Below are positions 1 through 10,847 of a stretch of DNA of 64,000 nt, one piece after another (within the stretch, counting starts at the first letter, position 1; the number at the start of each line of letters is the position of its first letter). The notes below the pieces were generated by a model that saw only the letters and a list, made by a program, of their open reading frames with translations, searched no databases and had not been told where the DNA came from. Origin of the DNA: Symbiodinium natans (Eukaryota; Sar; Dinophyceae; Suessiales; Symbiodiniaceae); assembly GCA_905221605.1 (NCBI GenBank), contig CAJNDS010002084.1, positions 521,472-585,471 on the forward strand, read 5' to 3'. Position numbers and translations under genes: made by a program.

Positions 1-2342
1 GTGCTCGCCCCAAAAAAGAGATCCTCAACATGTTACGCAGCCCGGCGCACAAAGATTGGCCCCGCCCAAGCCGCGGTGAAGTCCTGGTGTTCCTTTCGGC
101 TTCAGGGTTTCGGGGTTCAGGGCTTCTTGCGGTTTGGGGTTTAGGGTTTAGAATTTTGGAGTTTAGGGCTTGGGAGTTTTGGGGTTGGGGCTTAGGTTTA
201 GGGGTTTCAGCGCCAGGAGGGAGCCGCTGGCGTACAGGGCTGGGCAGGCGCAAGCCCTACACTTACGAACCCTAAACCTAAAACCCTAAACGCGCAACCC
301 TAAAACCCTAAAGCCCTAAACCCGGAAACCTGAACCCCAAAACCCTATGCCCGGAATGCGGCAGAATATTGACCCTTGTATGCCCTTAGGGATCCTTAGA
401 AAGGGACCCCAAAACCCAAGGGTACAACCCTAAACCCTAAACCCTAAACCCCAAACCCTAAACCCTAAACCCAAGGGTCCAAGGTGGAACCCCGAGATCT
501 AACGCATCCTAGAGCCCAAGAGCCCCTTCTTGCCGAAGGGTTCATGCACGTTCAGGAAGGGAGGGTGGCTTCCCATGTAGGGTTTAGGGTTTAGGGTTTG
601 AGGTCTAGGGTTTAGGGAGGGTGAACTGGGCCCCTCTCATGAGCCGAGTCCCTAAGCCTGAGCCGGAGCTGGGTTTAGGGCTTAGGGTTTAGGGTTTAGG
701 GTTTAGGGTTAGGGTTGAGGAGTACTGTGCTGATCCGACGCCTCCGCACTTCTTAACCAGACGTTTAAGCTGGACGCTCGTAAAGAGCCGTTAAAGGGGC
801 AACCCAAGGCTGCGCCTATCACCATCGAGCCTCTAAGTTTCCTGAAATTTTCCGCTACAAGGAGGGGCCCCCTTACCTATACTAAGCATAGTTTAGGGAC
901 TTATACCCTAATTTTAACGCTACGCGACCCACCTCGGCCCGGCCCAGCGCATCCGCGTGAGCATGGTGATTCCGCAGCGCCCAAGTCGGGTTTAGGGTTC
1001 CGGGTTTATGGTTTATGGTCTGGGGTTTAGGGTTGAGGGTTAGTTTAGGATTGAGGGCTTTGGGTTTAGGGTTCAAGAGACGGTTCGGCTTGGATTGATC
1101 GTAGGGTTGAGCCAGGCCCCTCAGGGGGGGGTAGGGGTGGAGGGGGAAGGGGGGCAGAGGGGAAAGGGGGGGGGGAGCTAAGATTGAAGGTTTCGGGTTT
1201 CGGTTACTCTTCGTCCCCGGAGTTGAGCCTCGAAAACCGGGGGGCGAGGTGGGGGTGGGGGGGGGTGGGGGGGGGAAAGGGGGCGAGGCCTCGGCGGATT
1301 TGCGGCCGTGCTCACACCAGTGAGCCTCCGGCCCTCAAGCCAGCGCGTCGGAGCAGCCTTTCACAAACACCTTATGTGAGCAAGCGCCAAAACCCCCAGC
1401 CATTCAATTAAGCAAGGGGAAAACCCTGTAAAACGATGGGAACACTTGAAAAGCGACACCCCTAGGTTATGAACCATTGGGTGTGCAAAAGCGACACCTA
1501 CAAACATCAAGCCCCTCTTGTTGCGTCCATTAGCCCAGCCGCTCATGTGGCTTTTGGGGGAGGGACTATGTGGGGGGTAGGGGGGGGTGGGGGGGTCGGG
1601 TAGGGGGGGGTAGGGGGGGGGGGGGGGGGGTAGGGGGGGGGGGGGGGGGGGTAGGGGGGGGGGGGTAAGGAGGGGGGGGGGGGGTGGGGGGGGGGGGGGT
1701 AGGGGGGGGGGTAGGGGGGGTAGGGGCGGGGGGGGGGGTAAGGGGGGGGGGGGGAAGGGTGGGTGGGCAGTGAAAAAGGGGGGGGCCCTGCTGGGAAGGG
1801 CTGTTCTGACTACCAATACACCTTCGGCCCGAGGCCTCGGCGGATTTCGGATTCTTATAACCCAAGTTAGGGTCCTTATAACCCTCCTTGTAACTAAGGG
1901 GGGCCCCTCCTTGTACCCTTGTTTTAGGGGAGGATCCCTCTACTAAGGACAAGTATTATCAGCAATGGGTCAGGTAGACAAGAGCAGGGCAGGGCATTGT
2001 TGCGAGCAATTGATAGCACGCTGTCAGTTTGTTTTCCGTGTTAGCAGGCTCCATGCTGTCATATGCGCAGCAGATGTTCGACATCAGTCGTGGCCTCAGG
2101 TGTTTCGCAGTCGCCAATGGCTACGTGAAGATCCGCATCACGGCTAGTGTCCTTGTTTCGTTTCTTTTCCGCAGCGCATTTTCGCGAACGATGTGTTCTG
2201 TTAAGAGACCCTGATCCTCCAATACTCCTAAGCCCTACTCGTACAAGCCAAAACCCCAACGCCCTGCTCTTGCCAGAGGTTCCGAAGACGTCATCAAGCG
2301 ACTAAAGCTGTCGCTTGTGCCGTTCCAGGCCCTTGGCATGCT
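1..2342. other. Telomere-like repeat and G-rich DNA, no supported gene
   Basis: This stretch holds many short runs of TTTAGGG or CCCTAAA (best at 426-478, 575-620 and 668-718) in both orientations, broken by unique sequence. A long G-rich low-complexity block lies at 1561-1780. The open frames across the G-rich block translate to proline runs on the minus strand and are composition artefacts. I could not identify a gene here, although short exons between the tracts cannot be excluded. Confidence 0.6.
1561..1780. repeat. G-rich low-complexity array (GGGGGGTA-like)
   Basis: About 220 bases consist almost only of G runs broken by single T, A or TA, reading as a decayed GGGGGGTA-type satellite. 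It is strongly strand-asymmetric and could form quadruplexes. Long homopolymer runs here are also prone to assembly error. Confidence 0.8.
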
Positions 2343-2451
2343 CCCAAAGAGCCCAATATCCCTTAAGTAAGGAATATTCCTTAAATCATATTGAGGATCC
2401 CTATATAACTTAAGCAATATTCCCTAATTAAGGGATATTGGGCTCTTTGGG
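2343..2451. mobile_element. IE-B inverted-repeat element (MITE/introner-like)
   Basis: The terminal inverted repeats read CCCAAAGAGCCCAATATCCC at the left and its complement at the right. The element is flanked by the dinucleotide CT on both sides, a likely 2-bp target duplication. Other copies lie at 18063-18173 (flanks AA), 50364-50445 (flanks TA) and, with diverged ends, 51880-51988 (flanks TG). Remnants lie near 53676 and 58113. Confidence 0.75.
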
Positions 2452-2522
2452 CTGTTTATCGCCTGAACTTCGTTGGGTGCTTGGGCTTGGGTGCCGGGGA
2501 TCGATCTTGCGATCTGGATCTT

Positions 2523-2612
2523 CAAAAATGGGGGTTTAGGAGAATAGGGGACCCCTCAATATAGACCCCCAAATTGTCGGATTCCCTTATAATAAGGACC
2601 CCAACAAGGTAC
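2523..2612. mobile_element. IE-J element copy
   Basis: This short sequence has the core ATAGACCCCCAAAT then CCTTATAATAAGG and ends in AAGGTACCCCTAA. Recognisable relatives are at about 12060-12150, 32005-32100, 41430-41525, 50143-50235 (inverted) and 53270-53365 (inverted). The inverted termini are imperfect. Confidence 0.5.
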
Positions 2613-2858
2613 CCCTAAACCCTAAACCCTAAACCCGGTTTTCGGAAACCTCCAGATGAGTCTCACCGCGGTGGAACAACTGCTGGCAGGGACTGGATGC
2701 GGCCTCATCAGATCTCCGCTCGAGGCGCAGCTTTGTCCCTGAACTCGAAACCGGCAAAGGGTTGTGGCTTGTCCTAAACCCTAAATCCTAAACCCTAAAC
2801 CCTAAACCCTAAACCCTAAACCTAGTGTGCAGGCAGGACTCACCAAAATTGCAGGCTG

Positions 2859-3008
2859 AAGCTCGTGTCTTTGGAGGACGAAGTCGGGCTAGGACCCTCA
2901 ATCCTGAAATGCTGCAGGCCGGACTTCTATGGACCCTTCTGGGTCGCCACTACAGCGGTGCTCTTCTTGGCAGCAACGCTGGCGGGCTGTTTGGGATCAG
3001 TTTTTTTT

Positions 3009-3039
<31 letters not shown>

Positions 3040-6000
3040 GGTTGAGGTCATGGAGTTTGAACTCCCTCAGGCTCCTGCTTGAACACGGGCCCATAGCATA
3101 ACTTCCCCGATTACCTCACCCGTTTTTCAAGCAACCTGTATATCTATTTACAAGAATATGCATAGCTTGAAACAATGATTCCTCCTCCTGGTCTGTACTT
3201 TGAGATGTTCAGATCTTGCCTTGCAAAGTTATGCAGTTTTTGCACAATCGATGACTACGCGCTGTAGCGACCGTGAGAACGCACCAGAATTGACTTGTGA
3301 GGTTTCAGGGTCACGGGTTCCACAGACATACGCCATCGTGAAGGCCTGATGCCATACCTCGCAACCTTCTTGCTTCAGGCCGCCATCAAGCAGGGTAGGC
3401 CCTTAGGATATTCCATCTTTCCCCTGTTTTTGTTCCACAGGATAATACTTAGGACTATTTTTTCAGAGGGTGCTAAGCGCTTTCCTAGCAAGCCAGGCAA
3501 CAGGGAACTTCGCCCGACTACTCGAGACGGAGGTTGCCTGGCTTTGTTCAGGGTTGAGGAACTTAAGGTTTTGGGGCTCAATTTCTGTCAGGCTCGGGCT
3601 TGTAAATTCGAAGACAACGAGGTGAAAAGGGAAGGGAACAGAACTTCAGGACAGCCCTAAACCCCCAAACCCCAAACGTGGAAGGCCTTGCACGAAGCTA
3701 GGGTTTTATTAGGGCTTCAGGGTTCAGGGTTTTGGGGGTTTTAAGTTTTTTTTTGGTTTTTGGGGTTTAGTGTTCTCAGTTTTAGGCGTTAGGTTTTTTT
3801 GCGGTTTTAGGGCTTTTGGGTGTAGGGTTTTAGGTCGTTTGGGGGTTTAGGGTTTTGGGGGGTTTAGGCTTTTTTGGCTTCATTTTTTTTGGGTGATTTC
3901 AAGGTTTAGGTTTTTATTTTTTTGCGAGTTTTGGGTTTAGAGTTTAGGGTTTTGTCACAGGAAAGAAGGCCAGGTGAACGACTCGCGGACAAGTGAGAAA
4001 TGACTGCTTCTGCAGCTTCAGCAGAGTGTTGCCGGTTGGGGTTTGGATCGATGGTGCAGAGAAAGTTTCTGAGATGAACAAAAAGCTTGCGGATCAGTCC
4101 GTGATATGATGTTAGCAGCACGACGAATCCACTTTCCCGCCAACTGAAAGACACTCTCTAAAACCTTGACCCTTACGCCCTAGTGGTGTGGAATGTTAGC
4201 CTTTCCTTCCTTATTCGTCTCCACTCCCGCGGCTACCGAGGAGTACCCGGCTGTCGAGGCAAACCCCCCGCATGAATGCGTTGCTGGAGATGAGGGGGGT
4301 TTCGGGTCCGAGCCATTCTGTACAGAAACGAATGCAAGCAAGCTTCTTTCCTAATGCATCTCGTTTGACCATATTAGAGAGTCCTCGCAGTTCAAGTCCG
4401 ACTACTCCCTGGTCAGCGTGGCCTGGGCCCCAGGCCAGTGCCGCAGTTTTAGGGTTTGCTTTTGGTTTAGGGCTTAGGGTTTAGGGTTTAGGGTTTAGGG
4501 TTTAGAAGGCCAACGCACCGGATGCGTGGACTGTGGCTGGTGGCTGGTGGGGACGAGGTTGTTATCCGAAGCTGGTGGCTTTCCTTGGGGATCAAATGGA
4601 ACCCTAAAATTGGGGTCATATACCCTATACCACTATAATCCCTGTTAAGGTGTACGAACCCCAAACCCTATACTACAATAATCCCTATTAAGGTATATGA
4701 ACCCTAAACCCTATACTACCATAATCCCTATTAAGGTATATGAACCATAAAACCCTTTTAGGGTTCATTTCGCCCTTGAAAGGTTCTCGAAGTTCCAAGC
4801 CTCGGGCACCAACACCCCTAGGGACCTCCTCACGTGATTTCAGGGATGCCTGTTCTCCACGCCTTAAGCTACTATTGGCTTAAGAACCCCAAAAGAGTAA
4901 AACATACTAATCCCTATATTGCCCTTAATAAGGAAGAATATGTTTTTCTTCTTTGGGGGGTTCTCTTAAGCAATTCGTAGTAGGCACTGTGATCGACGGC
5001 TCTGCCCAGAGAGCTCCATGGTAGACATGTCCTATGCTTGGCAGCTTACAGTAGCACTTCTAAGGTTTAGGGTTTAGGGTTTAGGGTTTAGGGTTTAGGG
5101 TTTAGGGTTTAGGGTTTAGGGTTTAGGGTTTAGCAATGGCCATGCAACACACAAGCATCCTTGAAACCCGAACTTTCAGACCTCACCATGGTGAAGCTGC
5201 AGCCCCTATACTAGGGTTTCGGGTTTCGGGTTTCGGGTTTAGGGTTTAGGGTTTAGGGTTTAGGGTTTAGGGTTTAGGCTTCTTGAAGCAGCTATAGGGA
5301 TGCTTCGATGAAGACAGCCCTACGCCCTGAGCACAATGAATCGCAGGCAGCGGTAACCGTAGAAGTCCTAAGCCCGTTGCAGCTTTTGCATATATCCTCT
5401 AAGAGACCAAGCACCCCAAGTCAAAAGCATACAGCAATCCTTCAACTCGATATGCTATAATGCCTGAACTTCAAAGCCTTTAAACACTTCAACCCGTTAC
5501 TTTCAATCTTTAAACCCTGAACCCTAAACAACAACTTCAAAACCCTAAGCCCCTAAAACATCAGAACCTACAAGCCCGAAGCCCTTCAAGCACCTTGAAG
5601 CCCCTTCAAATACCCTAAACTCGAGACGAAACGCAAAACTGAAACCCTGAACCCTAAACCCTTCAAAACCCTAAACCCTAATCCCTAAACCCTCAACCAT
5701 ACACCCTAAACCCTAGGCCGCCTCCATGGTCTACGGCCTCCTGGTGGGCGTTCCGCTGGTCACGCGGCTGGGGCTTTACTGCTCAGGGCAGCCGCTTGGC
5801 CTGCACTTGAGGAGTGAGGGGTTGGGGTTTAGGGTTTAGCGTTTAGGGTTTAGGGTTTAGGGTTTAGGGTGTAGGGTTTAGGCATTAGGGTTTAGTGTGT
5901 AGGGCCCTTGGGATGGTAGTTTCAGGGTTGCGTACTTTTCATGGGATGAGGACTTCGGGCTTTTTGCCGGTACGTAGGTGTTCGTTGCACAAGCATCCAT

Positions 6001-9000
6001 GACATGGCCCACTGTAGTCGACAAGGATGTATATGTTTTTCGCAAGGGCGTTTCCTCTGGAGCTCGTCTTGCTTTTCAGATTTTTCGGACTAGTCCCGAC
6101 ACACCTACAGAAGTCTTCCGTGCCATAAAAGGGTAGAAGAGTTCCAACACCCTTAGCCCAAAACCCTACTTGGCTTTTGTTTGCGGGAATGGGCTTGGGG
6201 TGTAAACTCGCAGGCTTCTGGGATGACGGGGGGTTTAGGATGTGGGGTGCCGGCCCCCGAATGCCAAGATCCCAGCCTGAAGGTGTAGGGTTGAGGAGGC
6301 TTACGGGTCTACCACCCGAAGAAGCCCCAGAATTTGAGGCCGGAGGGTGGGGGCGGAGGGCGGGGCACCTCAACCCGGATGTTAAACTAGGACCTTTGGA
6401 TGTTATCTTTACCTCGCTGGGTTTAAGAGGGTTTAGTTTAGGGTTTACGGTTTACGGCTTACGGTTTACGGTTTACGGTGTACGGTTTACGGTTTAGGGT
6501 TTAGGGTTTTCAGAAAAAATCCCAGAGGGTCAGAGCGAGGAGTAAATCCTAGCAGGCAAGAGCCTCTGGCACAGCCTCAAGATGTGGCCTTTCCGCCTTT
6601 CTCCAACCAGGTCGGTTGACAGCATCAACTTCAAGCAGGCTCCCCTTTTTTTGAGGGAGATTAGGACTAAACCCTAAACCCTAAACCCTAAACCCTAAAC
6701 CCTAAACCCTAAACCCTAAACCCTAAACCCTAAACCCTAAACCCTAAACCCTAAACCCGGAGCGGGGGGAGCGTCCGAACCCTCTAAGCCCTCTAACCCT
6801 CCAAGCCCTCTGGACCCTCTAAACCCTAAGGCCTGAACCCTCTAGACCTAAAGAAGTGCAGAGCGCCTGGAATGATGTGGCAAGAGGTCCTCAGCAGCTG
6901 GGTCCGGGTCGGGGACTTTCGAAAAACGATGAGGCTTTCGAAAAACGATGAGGGTTTTAGAGTTTGAGGGTTTAGGGTTTACGGTAGGGCTTAGGGCTTA
7001 GGGGGGATTTAGGGCTTTTGGTTTGACTCTGGCTTGAAGGAGCTGGGCACGTTATGCACGATGCTGACAGTGCCTGCATGGTCTCCGTCGCCCCTAGACC
7101 CTAAACCCTAAACCCTAAACCCTATCCCCTAAACCCCCAAACCCCCAAACCCCCAGACCCCCAAACCCCCAGACCCCCAAACCCCCAAACCCCCAAACCC
7201 CCAACCCCCCAAACCCCCAAACCCTAAGCCAGGTGATCTGCGTTTATGGCTACTCGCTGACGCCCATGATCCCGATGTCCGTGATCTGCCTGGTCCCGCA
7301 TGGGCCTGAGACCTTGGGTGGGGCCGTGGGAGTACTAAACCCTAAACCCTAAACCCTAAACCCTAAACCCTAAACCCTAAACCCTAAACCCTAAACCCTA
7401 AACCCTAAACCCAAGGTTCGAAGGGAGTACAGTCAGGATATAGAGGGCTTACCATATGTAAAGCGCGAGCCTTGCCATATGGGTCCCGATCCTTGAAGGG
7501 TTTAGGGTTGAGGGTTCAGGGTTCAGGGTTTAGGGTTTAGGGGTTCCCTCCCACTGACAGGAGCAGGGGATCAGCTCACACAACATGAACAGTTCTTGGG
7601 ATGTTCCCCCTTATACTACATGTCCTTAATAGGGATCATACTAGGGGGGGTTATTATAATCCCTAGTAAGGACTGTTGGTATAAGGGGACCATCCCAAAC
7701 AGTTGGTGCAATGAATGGCGTAGTTTTGGCATTCTCAGCATCAGGGGTTCGAGGCCGTTAGCCGAGGCTTTGCACTGGCTGCACTACACTATAGCCCAGA
7801 CCGCCGACCCTCACAGTAAGCCCGAAACTCTGAACCGCTCGACCCGCAAAAACAGTCCCCAAAAGCCCTAAATACCCCCAGCTCTGCAAGCCCTCGAGGG
7901 CCCTTGAGGGTGGAGAAGGGGGGGGGGTCGGCTTTTAGGCTCGTAGGGCTTCTGGCGGTTAGGTTTTGAGGGTGAGGGCTTTTGGGCTCATAGGGCTCTT
8001 TAGGGCTTCTGGCGGCTTGATTTTGGGGGGCTTGGGGTTTGGGGCGTTTAGGGCTTCGATCCGTTCCATTTCTTGGGATTTTTGTGGGCACCTCGGGGTG
8101 TCGGTCTCGGCCCGGTGCAATGCCGAGGAACAGCTTCTTCCGGTGGATCGCAGTCCTGGCCGGTCTGGGCATCTCGCTGGCCCTTCGGCCGGCATGTTTT
8201 TTTTGACGGGGAGCCCGCACTTCGCGCGGTTCGGTCCTGTTAGACCCAATTCCGAGAGTTTGTTAGAGCCTGCTGTGTTAGGCTCGGAGAACCAGTTCCA
8301 TGTCAGGGGTGGTGGGGATTTTTGGGAGGGGAGGGATGGGATGAGGGGAGGGGGCCCTAAACCCTAAACACTAAACCCTACACCCTAAACCCTAAACCCT
8401 AAACCCGAAACCCTAAACCCTAACCCCGCGGGGGATGGGCGGGGCACCCGAAGGATCGGAGCCCAAGATGTCAAGCGCCCACACCTAGGCTGCATGAAAG
8501 TAGAGCAACGACTTCTTATCCTCGGCAGCCCCGTGGTGCCCTTTACTTTTTTACTGTTGTTTGGTTCTGGTTTCCCGTATAGAATAACCAACCCCAAAAG
8601 GGTGCCCTCATAAAGATATGGTTACTGGTCTACCAAGTATCTGTAACCTACTACTCTTTGCACGAGCCCCAAAGCAGTTAAGGCAAATCATCCCTATAGT
8701 GCCCTGATAATGTGTTTTTTTTAGGGTTCTTTATGTAAACAGTAGTAAACTTGGCCCTTTCTGGGGGGGGGGGTTCTTATAATATGCAAATAGTAGCATA
8801 ATTGGCCCCGCAGAACCGATACAGCCCCTCAAACAAGTGAAGCTGAGGCTTTTCTTTGGGGCACACTCTCAGCAGATCTGGCAGTGGAGGCAGATGGGTT
8901 TAGGCTAGGGTTGAGGTTTTTAGGGCCGGACACGCCATCCGCACACATCGTCGGATAGGGCCCCCCCCCCCCCCCCCCTGCGCATTTCTAGTCTCAACAC

Positions 9001-10097
9001 AGAGGCGTCAAGAGCAGTCCGGTCCCAAATTTAGGTTCGCCGCTTCAGGCTCCTGTGTATCGGGATCAAGGTTGAAAGTTGGGATGTTGCCCCTTATACG
9101 AACAGTCCTTAGTTAGGCCTATGAAGGAAGGACTGTGACTGTGAGTGAAGGGGGGAACAGCCCAAGTTGAAAGTTTAAGTATCGGGAATGTGAATTTGGC
9201 TTGCTGGGGCCAAAAAACCCGAAACCCTAAACCCTAAACCCTAAACCCTAAACCCTCTTGGGACTTTGATGCGCGGGTGCCCTCGCATGGCCCAGAGGAT
9301 GCCTCATCATGGCCCCAAATAAACCCTATAATATAGGCGTCGGAATAATTGCTTGTAAGATTCCCTTAGGGTCCCTTTGTAATTGCACTATAATAGCCCC
9401 CCCAAAGCCTTATTCTAATGATTAAGGCTCGACCTAAACAACCCTCGACCTAAAAAAGCCACGCACGATGGCGTGGTCCAAACTCCAAGGAAGAGGACGA
9501 AGAAGGACTCATGATGAGGTTTCTTGCTGCTAAGCCCCCGGAGAGCTTCAAACAAGATCCCTAAACCCTAAACCCTAAACCCTAAACCCTAAACCCTAAA
9601 CCCTAAACCCTAAACCCTAAACCCTAAACCCTAAACCCTAAACCCTAAACCCTCCCTTCCATGGCCTTTCCTTCAGTATGTTCAAGGCACCGTCCTTGAA
9701 GTGGAAGGTGCTCGGCCTGTTCGGTGCCGCGCAGGCCACGGGGAGTCTTTTCATGGTTGCAGCATGTGTTGGGTTATGGAATATTGGGGTCGGAACAATT
9801 ACTAACAGTGTTCCCTTGTGGTCCCCTTATAATTGTACCATAGTAACCCCCCAAAACCCTATTCTGTTTGCCCCCTATAGTAGGTGTCCGGTTAGGATTC
9901 AGAGTTCAGGAAGGGAGCAGGACCGGTCCTGAAGCGATATGAGTCGTTCTCCAAACTGGGGTCCTTTTTGAGGGGTCCGTTTTTTATGAGGCTCCCACAC
10001 TAGGAATGAGACCCTTCAAAAGGGACCCCTGCAGCCTGGTGCCAAGGCCACCATCTTCCTGGTCTACCGTGTGTACTTCTTCAACTCCATGAGCTGA
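2859..10097 (+). CDS. Yip1-family (YIPF) membrane protein gene, 5 exons recognised, incomplete
   Basis: Exons spread over 7 kb read as parts of a Yip1-domain protein, a multi-pass Golgi/ER membrane protein family that works with Rab GTPases in vesicle traffic. Exon 2859-3000 carries RPDFYGPFWVATTAVLFLA, the family's first membrane segment. Exon 5717-5811 carries MVYGLLVGVPLV. Exon 7229-7331 carries ICVYGYSLTPMIPMSV, the hallmark YGYSL motif. Exon about 9677-9772 has a further hydrophobic segment (GLFGAAQATGSLFMV). Exon 10035-10097 ends in FLVYRVYFFNSMS and a TGA stop. Joining 5811 to 7229 across a GA...AG intron keeps the frame and gives LHLSQVICVYGYSL. The N-terminal exon and a linker exon between 3000 and 5717 were not found, and the join of the 7229 exon to the 9677 exon is unresolved. 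Introns hold telomere-like tracts and short inverted-repeat elements. Family assignment is by motif recall. Confidence 0.65.
4594..4790. mobile_element. IE-D element with internal triplication
   Basis: Ends read CAAATGGAACCCTAAAATTG at the left and TTTTAGGGTTCATTT at the right. The middle contains three copies of a roughly 45-bp unit (CCCTATACTACNATAATCCC...AAGGTATATGAACC). Relatives with one unit are at about 12660-12780 and 39701-39812, and one in inverse orientation is at about 17190-17292. Confidence 0.65.
5062..5133 (+). repeat. (TTTAGGG)n tract
   Basis: About ten perfect head-to-tail copies of the telomere-type heptamer interrupt unique sequence. It is internal, with unique sequence on both sides, so it is an interstitial tract rather than a chromosome end. 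Confidence 0.95.
6665..6757 (-). repeat. (CCCTAAA)n tract
   Basis: About thirteen perfect copies of the telomere heptamer lie in CCCTAAA orientation, between the second and third recognised exons of the Yip1-family gene. Confidence 0.95.
7328..7430. repeat. CCCTAAA tract flanked by 8-bp direct repeat
   Basis: The heptamer tract (7336-7412 plus a short tail) lies between two copies of GGGAGTAC, at 7328-7335 and 7423-7430. The left copy overlaps the 3' end of a Yip1-family exon (codons GTG GGA). The arrangement looks like an insertion with an 8-bp target duplication. Confidence 0.7.
7596..7698. mobile_element. IE-A inverted-repeat element
   Basis: Termini TTGGGATGTTCCCCCTTATA and the complementary right end enclose the sub-terminal motif AGTCCTTAATAGGG. 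The flanks are AACAGTTC and AACAGTTG, an 8-bp duplication with one change. Family copies are at 9079-9165, 33655-33761, 56604-56696, 14560-14695 and about 18729-18993 (composite), with a half copy near 15995-16040. Confidence 0.8.
8530..8640. mobile_element. IE-E element copy
   Basis: It contains the family core AACCAACCCCAAAAGGGTGC and ends ATATGGTTACTGGTCTACCAAG. Compare the well-defined copy at 34701-34807. Other copies lie near 50775-50870 and 54968-55060. It lies in the stretch between the third and fourth recognised Yip1-family exons. Confidence 0.6.
9079..9165. mobile_element. IE-A element with perfect 8-bp target duplication
   Basis: TTGGGATGTT... at the left and ...AACAGCCCAA at the right are immediately flanked by GTTGAAAG on both sides (9071-9078 and 9166-9173). 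This copy fixes the 8-bp target duplication of the family. Confidence 0.85.
9558..9652 (-). repeat. (CCCTAAA)n tract
   Basis: About thirteen perfect heptamers sit just upstream of the fourth recognised exon of the Yip1-family gene (acceptor CTTCAG at 9671-9676). Confidence 0.95.
9781..9889. mobile_element. IE-C element copy
   Basis: It begins ATTGGGGTCGGAACAATTAC and ends TTTGCCCCCTATA. The conserved core includes TCCCTTGTGGTCCC and AACCCCCCAAAACCCTATTC. Family copies are at about 9333-9430, 12318-12446, 17496-17603, 28650-28748, 35930-36010, 38692-38782 and 53806-53890. It lies directly after an exon of the Yip1-family gene and so is intronic. Confidence 0.7.
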
Positions 10098-10847
10098 GAT
10101 GAGAGTGCAGCCCTTGCAAAACAGACACACACACACACACACACGCACTACACATGGGGGGGTTAGGACGGGTAGGGGGGGGGGGGGGAGAGGGCGCAGG
10201 GGGGGTAGGGGGAGGGGGGTCGGGGGCGTTCTCTCAATCATGTCCTTATATCCTTAAACCCTGACTCCTAAACACAGGTCAACTCGGTGCCCGTAATACC
10301 CCTATCCCGGGTAAATAATCCTGTATATCCTCACATGCTAACGGCAAAGACAAAGGTGGCACCCTTGTTCCTCCTACGTTGCTTGGGAACATAAAGAACA
10401 AGCTGGGCAGGATTGCAATGTCGTTATTCCTGGCTCTACCTTTTACATGCCTATATAACCTTTTCAGGCTGTTGTAGCGAGCCTACTGCCCTAACTCCTT
10501 ACCAAGAACCAGCACGTAAACCGTAAACGCGCAGCTTTCGGATCTGCCAGGCGCCACATCAGCTGGCGGCATGTCATGGATAGTGCAAGTACCGAAGTCC
10601 AGACACTTGCACTCTCTGCTTCTCTCTATCTCACACACACTTCACAAGACCCACTACTCACCCAAAACCCAAAACCAAGAACTCCGACTCGCGGCACAGG
10701 CACAGCATTCCCTTTTGCATGCTTGTGCACTCTTCCCGCTGCAACTCCTGTTTACAAGGACTAGTGGTTGCGGCTATACCAACCTCTAAGCCTGAAGCGT
10801 TCAGTAGAAAGCTACCTTTGCAAAGCATCCACATACCACCAGCGATC

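Larger units (their letters stand above)
3001..5716. other. Large intron-like stretch of the Yip1-family gene
   Basis: It starts with a run of 18 T followed by about 23 G. It then holds T/G-rich decayed telomere repeats (3700-3960), an IE-F-like element (about 3395-3490), an IE-D element (4594-4790), an IE-H element (about 4866-4985), a clean TTTAGGG tract (5062-5133) and another at 5215-5278. Short open frames at 3349-3660 and 4272-4484 are not convincing. Confidence 0.5.

Noticed and set aside
1-700. True chromosome end at the left edge
   Set aside because: Telomere repeats are short, mixed in orientation and no denser than in the rest of the window.
1361-1952. Minus-strand proline-rich open frames of 128 and 151 codons
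   Set aside because: They are translations of the G-rich low-complexity array and carry no other content.
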